From Phytopythium helicoides (taxonomy: Eukaryota; Oomycota; Peronosporomycetes; Pythiales; Pythiaceae), in the NCBI GenBank assembly GCA_024867545.1, contig JANFNE010000054.1, forward strand, positions 1 to 51,711: DNA of 51,711 nt, given 5' to 3'. Shown here one piece after another: positions 1-11,100 of the stretch. A program made the translations under genes and the position numbers. Position 1 is the first letter of the stretch, and the number at the start of each line of letters is the position of its first letter. The notes below the pieces were generated by a model, which saw only the letters and a list, made by a program, of their open reading frames with translations, ran no database searches and was not told where the DNA came from.

Positions 1-47
1 AGACCGACAAAAAGAGCAAAGCGATAAGTCTGGTCGAAAGAATACAC

Positions 48-866
48 ATGATATTCAAAGTCGGTGGCTTGGTTATGCTAAATGCAAAGAACCTACCGAT
101 GAACGCGGTCACCGCGGTCACGAAGACGAAGCTGAGGCCTCGCTTCATCGGACCATTCACGGTCCAAGCCGTACACGGCAACGCGTACAGGCTCAACATC
201 CCATCGAGGATGAAGACCCATCCGGTCTTCTACGTGGGGCTACTCAAGCCGTACCACGATCCTCAACTGGCTGAGATGCCGGAGGATTGGAGGCAGCCGC
301 TGGCGGCGCCTCCTGCTTCGTCTCCTGCGAAGCATCAACAGGGGTTGCCCTCGCAGCAACCGCCTGTGCAGGTGCAGGTACCTGCGAGCCATAGGGCTCA
401 TAGCGATAGCGAGATCGCTCTGCACCAGAGTCCCGAGAAGGACTTCGATGACGGTCGATCCGACGACCGAGATCATCGTACGCATAGCCGTACCCGTCGT
501 ACCACGGACCATGCTGATGGTACTGGCGATACTCGCCAGACGCATCGACGTGGCTACGGTACGGCCCGTAGCGATCCTCATGGTGAGGGATCCACTCGTC
601 ACGAGGACGAGCCTCTCGGTACCCAGCGTGGTACCGCGACGCCGAGGCAGCCGGCGCCGTCGAGTAATACGACAGCGGCGCGGCTGCAGCAGCCTGATAC
701 GGCTGTGAGACAGCAACGGCTGTCGACTGCGCAGCGCGCAGCAGGTCAACTTGACCACGGAGGTAGGAGCACTGCGCTTCAACTCCTCCTGCTCCTTTCG
801 GAGCGCTCGGAGCACCTCACGGCGCTCGCGAGCAAGATCGGAAGCACGACGATACTTCTGATCTAG
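48..866 (+). CDS. Gypsy pol: integrase C-terminal region and linker (partial)
   Basis: The first 75 or so residues match the C-terminal end of Gypsy integrases, with the motif KLRPRFIGPFTV, then NAYRLNIPS and HPVFYVGLLKPY. This domain binds DNA and precedes the chromodomain in chromoviruses. The following roughly 200 residues are rich in R, D, H, Q and T and look like no plus-strand domain. The opposite strand of the same stretch reads as a Tyr/Arg-rich protein, so the plus-strand reading after about 300 may be only a by-product. The frame is open at the left edge, so the true protein starts outside the window. A frame change separates it from the chromodomain downstream. Confidence 0.7.
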   Translation: MIFKVGGLVMLNAKNLPMNAVTAVTKTKLRPRFIGPFTVQAVHGNAYRLNIPSRMKTHPVFYVGLLKPYHDPQLAEMPEDWRQPLAAPPASSPAKHQQGLPSQQPPVQVQVPASHRAHSDSEIALHQSPEKDFDDGRSDDRDHRTHSRTRRTTDHADGTGDTRQTHRRGYGTARSDPHGEGSTRHEDEPLGTQRGTATPRQPAPSSNTTAARLQQPDTAVRQQRLSTAQRAAGQLDHGGRSTALQLLLLLSERSEHLTALASKIGSTTILLI

Positions 867-1951
867 GATATCATAATCCTTTGTCAGATCGAAATACCGA
901 TCAACGAGATCCTGCGGTGGATCATCGCGGCTCCGAGCAGGAGCAGGTGAACGGGAACTCCGTGTCACCGGCGCAGACGGCGAGCGACGCTCGACCCTCG
1001 CGCGCGGCGGACTCGCGTCCGCCCCCGCCACTTCTTGACCACCTTGGTCGAACCCACTATGTAGTGGAGGCGCTCCTTCGGAGCCGGATCCGTCGTGGTC
1101 AACGACAGATCCTCGTGAAGTGGCGTGGCTACCCACACTCACAGAACTCCTGGGAGTTCGAGGCACCTCTGCGAGAGGACTGCCCGGACCTCGTGCGCGC
1201 TTTTGACCGCGCCGAGGCTGAGCGTCACCGCGCGGAGCGGACGCACGCTCATTCCGCCTAGAGGCGGGAAGAGCAAGGGGCGCGGGCTTGCGTCGAGCCA
1301 CGTAGCCCCGGTCCGCCCGAGTGGGGACCTCGTGGGTTTGCTCCACGACCTTGTTCGCCAAGCGCCTGACGCGCAGCTTGGCGAACTCGAAGGCCAGTGT
1401 GCGCACTGCCTTCGCGTCTTCCTTGCGGAAGCTGAGCATGTATGCTCGAATCGGTCGGTTGTACCGACGACACCAAGCATAGAACTGCTCTATGCCCATC
1501 CGGAGGGTCTCCTCCGGATGGCAAACAACCACGACCTCGTGGCTGATCGGCGTGCGCAGGCCGCCGGGGCCCACGCTCACGCTTGCTGAGCATATAGGCG
1601 AAGGTACTTCCGGTACTCTTCGAACGACCAGCGAGCTGGTCGGCCCAGCACCAGCTGATTGGTTCACATCACGCTGATGGATCTGGTCAGGCGTCGCCGC
1701 CGGTCGACCGATCTCGGAGACGATGAGCACCCGGTGGGTCGCTCTGGTCTGGAATAAAGAAGACGCTAGGGCGTCCTAAATTCCTCGGAAGCCTCGAAGA
1801 GTGCTTCCTCACGACGAGCAAGAGTGTCCTCTTGCTGCTCGTCGAGGTCGTTGGTGACCAACGGAGCCGAGGCGGCGGCGGTCTGTCGCTCACCGCCTGC
1901 GTCGTCGGTCGGACGACGCTGAGCATCAATGCTCGCATGACTAGTGGTCAT
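240..1951 (-). CDS. Antisense protein-like ORF inside Gypsy element 1 (frameshifted)
   Basis: A 496-codon open frame covers 1730-240 on the minus strand and continues upstream in shifted frames to about 1951. It looks like a genuine protein. The block at about 1490-1390 reads FYAWCRRYNRPIRAYMLSFR. A charged helical segment follows at about 930-770 (RYFDLTKDYDILDQKYRRAS and on), probably a coiled coil. A shift into another frame at about 710-400 gives a Tyr/Arg/His-rich disordered tail. Upstream frames include WSFEEYRKYLRLYAQQ (about 1655-1610). The domain is unknown to me. It runs opposite pol, including the chromodomain. Antisense ORFs near the 3' end are reported in Tat-lineage plant Gypsy elements; kinship with those is not claimed. 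Confidence 0.5.
881..1261 (+). CDS. Gypsy chromodomain at the C-terminus of integrase
   Basis: Residues from about 55 read HYVVEALLRSRIRRGQRQ, then LVKWRGYP, then NSWEFEAPL. That is the chromodomain pattern: Y-V-V-E start, L-V-K-W-x-G-Y core, N-S-W-E end. In chromoviruses this module steers integration towards particular chromatin marks. It ends at a stop at 1261, so it closes the pol polyprotein. It is in a different frame from the integrase tail upstream; whether this is decay, a sequencing indel or a second protein cannot be told from one copy. Confidence 0.75.
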   Translation: MSDRNTDQRDPAVDHRGSEQEQVNGNSVSPAQTASDARPSRAADSRPPPPLLDHLGRTHYVVEALLRSRIRRGQRQILVKWRGYPHSQNSWEFEAPLREDCPDLVRAFDRAEAERHRAERTHAHSA

Positions 1952-2778
1952 GCGTGAGGTAGCGTTGCTCTGCTACCTCACCCTCCTCGGTCCCTCCGAG
2001 TCGGAGAACAGAGTCTCACGACGTGACGGGCTGTCACGTCTGAAGGACGCAGCATCGTCGTCGACGTCTGCGTCCCGCGACGGCAATTGGGAGGCGCGTC
2101 GCGCAAGGGATGGAAGTCCCTTGGTTCATGAGCGAATGAACCGGGGCCACTGTCGTGGCCAGAGCCAAGGCTCGCAACTGCTTCCGCCACTGCGGAGCCT
2201 TGCGGCAACTCGTTGAGAGTCGTCCGCGTGACTGCTGCGCTTTCGCGCGCTGTCCCCACCGACGTGGTGGTCGGTGCTGTCCACGTTTGGACGAAGGGAA
2301 GTCCTCCCCTGTGCTCGACGGGCACGTGTGCCCGTCGTCGGAGTCGTCGGCGTGTTGGAGCCGGACTCCCGAGCGGCGGTCGCGCGTGCGCGCCGGTCGC
2401 GTCGTCGACGTTGTCCGCAGCCGCGGTCGCTGTCGCTGTCGAAGCGCCCTCCGCTCGCAGGCGAGGCGCGCGCATCACCGGATGCTAGCGCTGCCGCTCG
2501 CGCGCGCGCGCGTGACCATGGAGGTCTGCCTTGGCCATCGCTGGCCCAAGCGTGTGCACTGTGAGTGCTGAGCGGAAGCGCTGATGCAGCGCTCGCTCCC
2601 CGCCGCGCCGTCGTGTTTTGACGGGCGGCTCTGGAACGTTCGTTCCCGGCGCCTCTATTTTGAGAGTGCCCATTTTGGAACGACTGTTCAGGGCCCTGGC
2701 CCAGTTTGGTCGGGCGGTTCCAAATTGGAACGAGAGTCACTCCCTGTGCGGGGTGTCTCTAATTTGAGTGGGGGAGAG

Positions 2779-2880
2779 TGTAACGGGGTTACACGGGTAC
2801 GTACCCATGGGTACGGCCCATGGCTACACTGGGTTGGGTACCCATTGCCCTCCGGCTAAGTACGAGCCGGAGGTTGAGTG
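2779..2880 (+). repeat. Start of the 3' LTR of Gypsy element 1, rich in hairpins
   Basis: The sequence starts TGTAACGGGG right after a polypurine tract. It holds a perfect 12-bp palindrome GGGTACGTACCC, a hairpin with arms CCATGGG and CCCATGG, and a 9-bp hairpin CCTCCGGCT/AGCCGGAGG with a 7-nt loop near 2850-2875. The right boundary is not visible because no second LTR copy lies in the window. Confidence 0.6.
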
Positions 2881-3049
2881 GCTCTCATGAGCCCTTGCAT
2901 ACTTTAGGTCAAGTAGTTTTGCATTGTGTGTTGTAGGAACCACCCATTTCATGAACACTCTAATGCATACATAATACAGTCTCCAATTTGCCCTGAAAGG
3001 CATACGTGTATTTGGTTAGTTTTAACCTATACTAAAAGCAAGTCAAACT

Positions 3050-5200
3050 TGCATTAGCACGCTTCCTCGTGCGCGAAGTGCTGTGTGCCCCGTCACAGAA
3101 TGGGCCATGCCAAAGGTGTGCGAGCTTTTTCGCGTAGCCTGGCTTGGTGCGATCGAAGTATAGCCATACCTGAGACCCGATCTCGATTTCGGGATCGGTG
3201 GCCGCTTCTTCGTTGGTATCATCGCGTCGATCTAGCTTCACGTAGCAACTTGTTCTCCACCGCATGTGCGTAGGTATACCTTGTTCCGCCAGATCTTAGG
3301 GTTCGTGCTTGCCAGACCACAGTCGCCCCTTGGAATCATAGTCTCGAGCGTAGATAGAGGATCCCACCCGAGAACCAAGTAGTATGGGGTCTCTTGTTGT
3401 GTCCGATCGTAGGCTGTATTGAGTGCGAACACAGTCGTTCTGCGTATTCATTCCCAATCACGCTGATCTTTGTCTTGGACGTACATCTTGATTGCTCTCG
3501 TGATCGTACCCACCATACTCTCTGGTCAGCCGTTTGCTTGAGGTCGGTAGACAGTGTAGCTCTGCTTTTGCTGTCCAACTAGCCGGTTAAAGGCTCGTAA
3601 GACTTCAAACATGAAACTGGGCTCACGGTTGTGTCGAATGATTCCACTCGCGCCAAAAACGACGGAAAAACACAGCGTTCGTAGGCTTCGGCGGGCCATT
3701 TGAGCTTCGCGATTGAGTTTGCCGACACTACCACATAGCTCGAGTGCTGATCAATCAATCCATAGCAGAAGCTCCGTATTCCCCAGGTGAGATTTCGGCA
3801 ACGACGGTATGTGATCCATGCCGATCACTTGAATGGGTAGCTTGCGACGATGTTACCCGAGATTAATTAGCCCTTGCCTGTCGAGCAATCGGAGCAAGAT
3901 CCCACGAACTATTGAACGGATCTATGCATACCGCTCCAGTGAAGTACTGGGACACCTTCTCATACGTTCTTAGACACACCTTGATGACCTCTGACCAAAC
4001 TGGAATGGTAGTGATGTAAGATCTCACGGTGCAGGGTGGTTGGTGCAACCAGCCGAAACTGCAGATCATGGCCTTCACTCTCTTGCGCTGTCGCTTTCCC
4101 AGGAAATAGAGTAGATCGTCTTCACCAACGTCATACCGATCTGCGATCTTAGAACAAGCGTCAACATCTTCAGCCGTCAGATCTCTGATCTTGCCGAGGA
4201 TGAACCAATACAGAACTTTGATTCACTACTCATCGTCTTGAGCTTAGCAGATACAATCACGCGAATATGTTGTGTAGCCAGCAGATCTTCGGTCTCCTGT
4301 GCTCGACGTGTCATTACTGCTGCTATCTTAGACTTTCACGGGTTTCTAGTGATATGATCTGCGGTTGCATTGAAATCACGATTTACGTGAACGAGCCAAA
4401 CCTTGCCAAAACGTCGCAGTTGTAAGACAAATCTTGAGGTCTTCGACGACGACAATCCCCACTGATCACAGGCCTCCAGCAGTTTCTCGACCATCTCAAA
4501 AGATCATCCCACGTGGCAGCTCCCATGAGTATATCCATCGATGTATCATCTTCGCTGTAGCACACAATCTTTGATTAAACGGGTGCAAGAACGCCTTCAG
4601 TGAAGTACATTCGCATCCGATCCTAGATTTTCTTCACGCTTGAGTCGAAGAACACCGTAGAGTGCGTTGTCTATCAAGTGCTAGTAGATTTGTGGTGCGT
4701 TCTTAAGACAAATAGCATACGAGGTCCACTGGTACAAGCCAAGTGGAGTGATGAAAGCTGAGGATTAGTTTTGGCATGCTTAGTCGTACGTACGTACAAC
4801 CCAGAATCCACTTGCCATATCCAACGAGTAAAACCACATCATAGCGTCCAGATTCTCGTGTAGATCGTTGAAAAGGCGGCATTGTACACCATTAGGCGAG
4901 TCAGATTGTTGACTGCGCGATAGTCGATGCACAACCGGCTGTAAACGCGTTTTTCTTCATGACGACAACGATCAGTGATGCCGAGGGAGACTCCAAAAAT
5001 TCAATAGAACTCACAATCAGGTTCCAGCCCATTCCGGAATTTGGACCCCAAATGGTTGATTCTTGTGTACAAATCGTCTTGTGTAGACTATTCTCGAATT
5101 TTCTGTGCCGTATCCGCATTGCTACACAATATTCTATAGTACACAGTTGTCAAATCACAAACAAGGTTACCACCGACATTAGACGTCGAACGCTTGATTG
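3050..5200 (-). pseudogene. Gypsy element 2: integrase, RNase H and distal RT remnants
   Basis: Read on the minus strand, 3265-3050 contains GSQVWLYFDRTKPGYAKKLA and HLWHGPF, the usual integrase C-terminal pattern of oomycete Gypsy elements. The integrase core end is at 3432-3335 (FALNTAYDRTQQETPYYLVL). An earlier integrase part is at 4078-3863. RT fragments include FYSLDMASGFWVV near 4830 and a degraded KK-N...CASTIAQS block near 4960-4910, corresponding to the region before the RT catalytic core. Many stops and frame changes; no functional protein is possible as sequenced. Confidence 0.7.
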
Positions 5201-5226
5201 TTGAGCTTTCTCTCCTCTAGGTCAAA

Positions 5227-6781
5227 CTAGTCACTACATGTGGGTTCTTCCTCGTCATCGTCGTCACCACGAAAGTCGTAGAGTGGCTGGGAGAGAGGCT
5301 GTTTCTCGAGCGTGTGGACGTGCTGATTCTGTTTCGCGATTCTGACGGTACTGCAGGCGCTTGGTGCTGTGTCTGCCTCAATCTGCAACCCAGCCTCCAC
5401 TAATCGCGTCTCGTAGCGGTCGAAATTGCGACCGTCTTCCGCACGAAGTGGATACAGGCGGGATGTGAGCATTCAATGAGCGCGAGGCACGAGCGGAAGA
5501 ACAAGGTCATAATGGTTCTTGTCCCAGCGCCACTTGTCCGCGCATACGCCCCACAGCGAGCGCAATGCGCCACAAAGTAGTTCTCAACGATAACACGATC
5601 GTGAGAGATGCGATCGTTCTTGCGCACGTCATCGACACTAAGTGGGTGGAGGCGTCTGTTTTTCTTGGGATGGATAGCACGGACCTCTTCTGCGAGCCCT
5701 TGGTAGCCTTGTCTACCAGCACCTGCCCATGAGCCTTGGTACTTGTCGATCATTGCCCATTGTCGGCCAGCTCGCTCTCACTTGGGAGCTTCTTCATGGC
5801 TAACGCATGAATGCTGCGTTGGCTCTGAAGATGCCAATGTCGACTCGCCTCATGGGGCTCGCTCAGTGCAATGATCGCGAGCCCCACCGGCAAGACCGAC
5901 ACCTCCACCTTGTACCCGTAGAGGTGATGTTTGCCGCTGTAGTACAGCTTCGTCTCGTGTAGGTTGCCTGAGGGCTTGTTTGAGTGCTGAAGGTGACGGT
6001 CACACGCGTACCTAGCACACGGAAAGTTGTCAAACGTCTTTCCGCCTTCACCAGTGCTGCCATTGTCCATGTCCAGCATCAACAAACAGACTGTAGAAGT
6101 GTGGTGTCACCACCGCCCAGGAACGTCCGCACCATCTTCTGGAAGGTGGCTGGCGCTATACGAAATACAGCTGCCACTGTGTCCATCGCCCCACAATGCT
6201 TCAGCGCGGTGACAGTCATAAAGAACACGTCCTTCCCGTGTGCTGGCACTTTTGGCCGCGGCCAACATTCCAGAGGTGAGGACAAACTTCTTGATGCGTT
6301 CCCACATGCGGTCAAACTCGGCGGGCGTGAAGTTGGTGAACTCCTGGATTCCCTCAGGGCCTTCGGCCGCAACGATAGCTCATACAAGGGGCAGGCGGCG
6401 CTCACCTCGTCCTCGGAATTCGCTTAATAAATCGCGCGGAGTTACCCGAGCGATTTTGGCCTTCCTCGCCGTCTCGAGCAAGAAGACGTCAGCCAGCAGC
6501 TGCACGAAGTCCGCCTCCGATGGAATGGGTTGTCGTTCTCTCTTTGCGTTTTTGAGTCGGTGCCATAGCAATCGCTTAGATACACAGTAAAATCCGAAAT
6601 GGCGCTGTTGCTCTGTGAAAATGTGCGGAGCGCGTGCAATGAGAGGCCCAAGGAGTTGTGCGCTGTAAAAAATGATGGATAACAGAGCCAATGATTGCAC
6701 ATCAACCCTGTGAATGACTATTACGTCAACCCCGTGCACTGCACAATCTGATCTCATTGTTTGTGTACTAAACGTGTCCAA
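5227..6781 (-). pseudogene. PIF/Harbinger-like DDE transposase remnant, nested in Gypsy element 2
   Basis: Minus-strand frames give a transposase in pieces. The N-terminal part (6781-6380) has a long helical region; a middle part follows at 6405-6079. The catalytic region at 6085-5750 includes KLYYSGKHHLYGYKVEVSVL, typical of the DDE_Tnp_4 (PIF/Harbinger) superfamily. The C-terminal part at 5753-5400 contains GYQGLAEEVRAIHPKK and NDRISHDRVIVENYF, the conserved end of this family. At least three frame changes break it. The Gypsy RT N-terminal part stops at about 6800 and RT resumes at about 5200, so this element landed in RT. Terminal inverted repeats and target duplication were not resolved. 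Confidence 0.7.
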
Positions 6782-6799
6782 AGCTCGGTTAGCGCATGG

Positions 6800-7440
6800 C
6801 TAACAGTTGCGAGGTCTAATGATCTTAGTAGAGTTGAGCAAGTCTTTGATCAGCTCGAAGTGCGTCTCGAGGATCTTAGGTGGGAGCTAGCGGACCCTTT
6901 ATGCAATGGGCTTAGCATTGCCGACGTCGATATCGCTGATCGCCCCTTTGGCAGGAGGCGGAAAAACATTTTCTTCGCCGATGCAAAGATGTCGCTTGGC
7001 CCACACGATGTCTTTCATTTTCTCGATCTCCTCTGAAGTGTTGAACCCCAAGGCCTTCCACGGTAGCCAACTGCAGGACCTGCGACACCAATCGCACTCA
7101 AAGTTTTCACCATCAGCATCCACCTTGGTGGGAGTGTCGATGGCGATCTCGTCCGGCAAACAGAGAGATTCATCAGCGACATCGAGGCGTTCTCCGGCGG
7201 TCCCATGAAATCGGTCCCGAGTAGTGTTGAGCTTGCCAATCCACACCATATAGAAATATACTAAGTGTCCTGCAATGTTGATCTTGAACGTAGCTTTTCC
7301 ATCGACATGGTACGTGAAACCATTGACAACAACAGCACTTTGTGACTTCCGACGTGTCAATCTCAGCTCCTATCTCACGCGGAAATATAGAATCTAAGAT
7401 CGACAAGTCCGCACCAGAATCCATGAGGATCCTTGCCTTG
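6800..7440 (-). pseudogene. Gypsy element 2: aspartic protease and start of RT
   Basis: The minus strand at about 7424 reads MDSGADLSILDS, holding the D-S-G-A active-site motif of a retroviral-type aspartic protease. It is followed by FYMVWIGKLNTTRDRF and ADESLCLPDEIAIDTPTKVD (about 7260-7130), the linker seen between protease and RT in oomycete Gypsy elements. IVWAKRHLCIGEENVFPPPA lies near 6995-6935. The frame then runs with stops to ILETHFELIKDLLNSTKIIRP near 6870-6810, where the Harbinger insertion interrupts RT. 7440-7727 continues the element with no domain that I can name. Confidence 0.7.
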
Positions 7441-7732
7441 TCGCCGTTGATCAGCCCCTTTACGATAGTTTGTCGAGGTACTCGCTTGGTTTAGTTTCCA
7501 GTAACCGCGCCTTTCACCCTATCTTAGGACTAAATGCTGCGAAGCGAGCGTCCGATCATAGATCGAGCAAACACGGACACCTTCTTGACAACGGACCAAA
7601 ACATGTATTGAAGAGACTTAAACAGCGCTGATCTTGGCGAAACCTTAGTCGTTGCTGGATCCTTCTTTGGCAACATATGCATAAACGCAAACGGAGATCG
7701 CTAGGCGCGTACTAGCTCCCTAGCTAGCAGTC

Positions 7733-8096
7733 TGTTGAGGGGCAGCCGGTTTGACCTGGACCGACTAGCCCGAGGCAGTCCAATGCGATCCCACGTTGAT
7801 TACGCTCATCGATTACGTCAACTCGTGGGTACGAGATTGTGGGTACAAGATGGGATCCACGTGGCGCCCTCTGATGGCTGCCGTGAATCAGTATCCAGGA
7901 AAAGATCAAGTAGAGTGAACCCAGTAAAGGACAGGCAGGCTTAGAGGTAGCAAGTAGTTGCGAACTAAGGCCTCAATCGAATCACTTTCGAATCTTCCTT
8001 CTACCCTCAAGTGGTCTTCGCTCCGGTCTTCTGTCCAAGTGAAGAACTCCCTCCGCTCCGCCCAAGCTTCGTGTCCAAGACCTCACTACTCCAACA
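7733..8096 (+). repeat. 5' LTR of the Copia element
   Basis: 364 bp, TG...CA ends, preceded by target duplication CAGTC (7728-7732). It differs from the 3' LTR by eight single-base indels in short homopolymer or near-homopolymer runs (for example GGGG versus GGG near the start, CCAATG versus CCATG, GTGGGTAC versus GTGGTAC) and by no substitution. It should carry the element's promoter; I see no clear TATA box. Confidence 0.95.
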
Positions 8097-8139
8097 GGTT
8101 ATGAGCCCAAGCACCATGTCCTCTGCGCAAGACGCCTCG

Positions 8140-11100
8140 ACCAAGGTCTCCATCGACAAGTTTCAACGGAGACAACTACGCGACTTGAGGCCGCTACATG
8201 CGTGGGCGTGTTCCTGACCAAGTCGACGTGGGCATGTCGTAAACCGCGAGACGACTCCGAGCATCACGATCCGCGGGCCAAGGACGACTACGTCCAAGGC
8301 AAGCAGCATCGCGTTCGGCTTGATGCTGCTCCACATGGACGCGGACTACCACCACGTGGTCGACGACTGTGAGGAAGCCTGGGTGGCGTGGGAGCGCTTG
8401 AAGACCCCTCTACGGTGGATCGCAGAAGGCTGGTCGCATCTACTTGAAGCGACAGCTCTTCAGCATGGAGATGCGGAAGGCGGCAATGTGTTGCATCATT
8501 GCAATGAGTCCTCTACATCAGCTCCAAGCTCAGCAAGCATCGGCGCCAAGATGGAGGACGAAGATGTGGCGATCTGCTTGTTGCGCAGTCTCCCCAAGAG
8601 CTTCGAGAACGTCGTGCTCAACTTGGAGATGAGCACCGCAGAGCTGCGGACGCGAGACGTTGTGAAGGTGCTCACGAATGAGCATATCAAGCGGCCAAGG
8701 CGAGAAGACTCCGGCGATGAAGACTGAAGACGCGACCAAGGCGTTCAGTGTCGACCGAGAGCCTCGCCAGTGCACTTACTGCGGCAAGATGGGCATTTGG
8801 TTGACAAGTGCTGGACCAAGCAAGAGGACGAGAACCGAGGAGGTCCGAGACGCGGCGGCAATGGCCGTGGACGCGGGGCCAACAGCGCTCAGTGGAGGAC
8901 GACGACTACGACTACGACAACCAGCGAGTTGCGTTTGCGGTTTCCCTCGAGTGTGGAGTTTCGACGGGCGAGAAGATGCCCGGGATGTGGGCGGTCGACA
9001 AGCGGCGCAACGCACCACATCTGCAACGACAAGACCAAGTTCGCCAGCCTGATTGAGCGAGACGACGGCGAACTATCGGTGGCCAACGGCAACAAGGCGG
9101 CTATCAAGGGTGTGGGAAGCTCTTCGAGCGAGTGCTTCTGCCCAACGGTGAAGAGCGGCGAGATCGAGATCAAGGACCGCGCTGTATGTTCCCGACATGA
9201 GCAAGAATCTTCTATCGGTGCCGCAAATCAACAAGAGTGGCCAGTTCCAAGTGATCTTCGACGGCACCAAGATGCATGTTGCGCGCAAGGCTTCGAAGCA
9301 AGTGGTGCGACGGGCAGACCTCGTTGACGGACTCTACTGGCTTCGCACGCCTCAGCGATTCGGCTAACGCGGCAACCAGCGAAGAACGATTGACCTGCAC
9401 GCGCGCATGGGTCACGCTCAGTCGAGGTTGCTTCGCAAGATGGTCGACAACGACATGATCAAGGACGCGAAGCTACCCTCCAGCTCGAGTGGGACCAAGC
9501 GTGTGCCCGCGGCTGTCAACAAGGAAAAATGGTCCAGAGGCCGTTTCCAAGCAACCGTGACAAGCGCCACTACGACACGTTCGAGTTGCTCCACTTCGAC
9601 ATCTGCGGACCCATGGAAGAAGACTCTCTGGGTGGAAGCAAGTATCTGCTGCTGATCGTCGACGAAGCCAGCGGATGCATGAAGGGATTCTGTCTGCGTG
9701 CCAAGTCGGAAAGCGAAGACTGCATCAAGACGTACATCACCAAGGTCCAGAACCAATTCGGCAAGAAGGTCAAGTTCGTGCGTCATGATGGAGCGCGTGA
9801 GTTTGCCACCAACTCGCTCAAGGTGTTCTACGAAGACGAAGGCATCGAGCAGCAAACGACGGTTCCCTACGCGCACCAGACCAACGGCACGGCAGAACGA
9901 GCCATCCGGACAATCGTCACGATCGGCCGCAGCATGCTTCCACCACGCCAAGATGGACAAGATCTTCTGGGCTGAGGCAGCGATGACAGCCATCTACGTA
10001 AGAATCGTCTACCGTCTCCCCAAGTTCCAGCACAAGACTCCGTTCGAGATTCTGTACAAGTCCAAGCCAAGTGTGAAGCACATTGCGTGTGTCGGTTGTC
10101 GTGCTTATGTGCTGACTCCGAAAGAGAAGCGCTCAAGTGGGACCCGAAGTCTCGTGCTGGGTTGTTCGTCGGATACGAGGAAGCGTCAAAGGCCTATCGG
10201 GTTTATGACATCGAGGCGGGGCAGGTGGTTATCACTCGCGATGTCACCTTCGACGAATCGACTTTCGGCTTCTCGACAGCGGCCTCCGATGAAGACGTGG
10301 AAGATCTCGCCTTCGACTCTCTCGAAATCGCTGAAGATGGACCAGGACAAACGGACGTACACGCAGGCGGGGAAGCGCAAGAGTCGATCGCGACTGAAGA
10401 TGACACTACTGGAAGATCGCGGGCTGTTCGACACCGAGTTGGATTGGAAGAAGCAAGTGCGCCGCGCAGTTCTCCCTCGCGCCAAGAAGACGAAGAAGAA
10501 AAATCTGGCGGCCAACACGACGGCTCGGACCCTTCGACTCCTCCTGTGTTTGGCGAGCAAGCGCCAACGCCCGTGAAGCCTCCGACCTCTCCGAGCCAAC
10601 TACATTTCGAAGAAGCAGTGAACGGTCCGGATCAAGCTCACTGGCGCCAAGCGATTCGCGCGGAGCTGGAATCGATGCGACTTCTGAGGCGTGTTTCGTG
10701 CGGCCAAGCTTCCAACGGGACAACGCGCCATCGGCAACCAAGTGGGTTTTCAAGATCAAGCGAAGGGCCGATGGGTCCATCGAGAAAGTACAAGGCACGC
10801 CTCGTGGCCAAGGATTCAAGCAGAAGTACGGCATCGAATACACGGAGACATTCTCGCCCGTGGTCAGAGTACGCAACGCTGCGCATCGTGATCGCGCTCA
10901 TCGGTCTTCTTCGGTTGGCAACTCGATCAACTGGACGTGGTGACGGCATTCTTATACGGCGTGATGAAGGAGGTCGTGTACTGTGTGGTCCTGAAGCGTC
11001 GAGTTGGACGGCGGCTTTGACTGCCTTGAGCTCGTGAAGGCGATCTACGGCCTCAAGCAAGCTTCGCGTGTGTGGAACGAGACCTTCGATGAGTTCGTGT

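Larger units (their letters stand above)
1..2880 (+). mobile_element. 3' part of a Ty3/Gypsy LTR retrotransposon (chromovirus type), cut by the window edge
   Basis: The window opens inside the pol gene of a plus-strand Gypsy element. The order seen is integrase C-terminal domain (48 to about 260), a low-complexity linker, a chromodomain (about 1042-1215), 1.5 kb with no plus-strand domain, a purine-rich tract GAGTGGGGGAGAG (2766-2778), then a sequence starting TGTAACGGGG at 2779 that I take as the start of the 3' LTR. The TG start directly after the purine tract is the normal reverse-transcription layout. The far end of the LTR is not defined; 2880 is an approximate limit. The linker and chromodomain region also carries a protein-like reading frame on the minus strand. 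Earlier pol domains and the 5' LTR lie outside the window. Confidence 0.8.
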
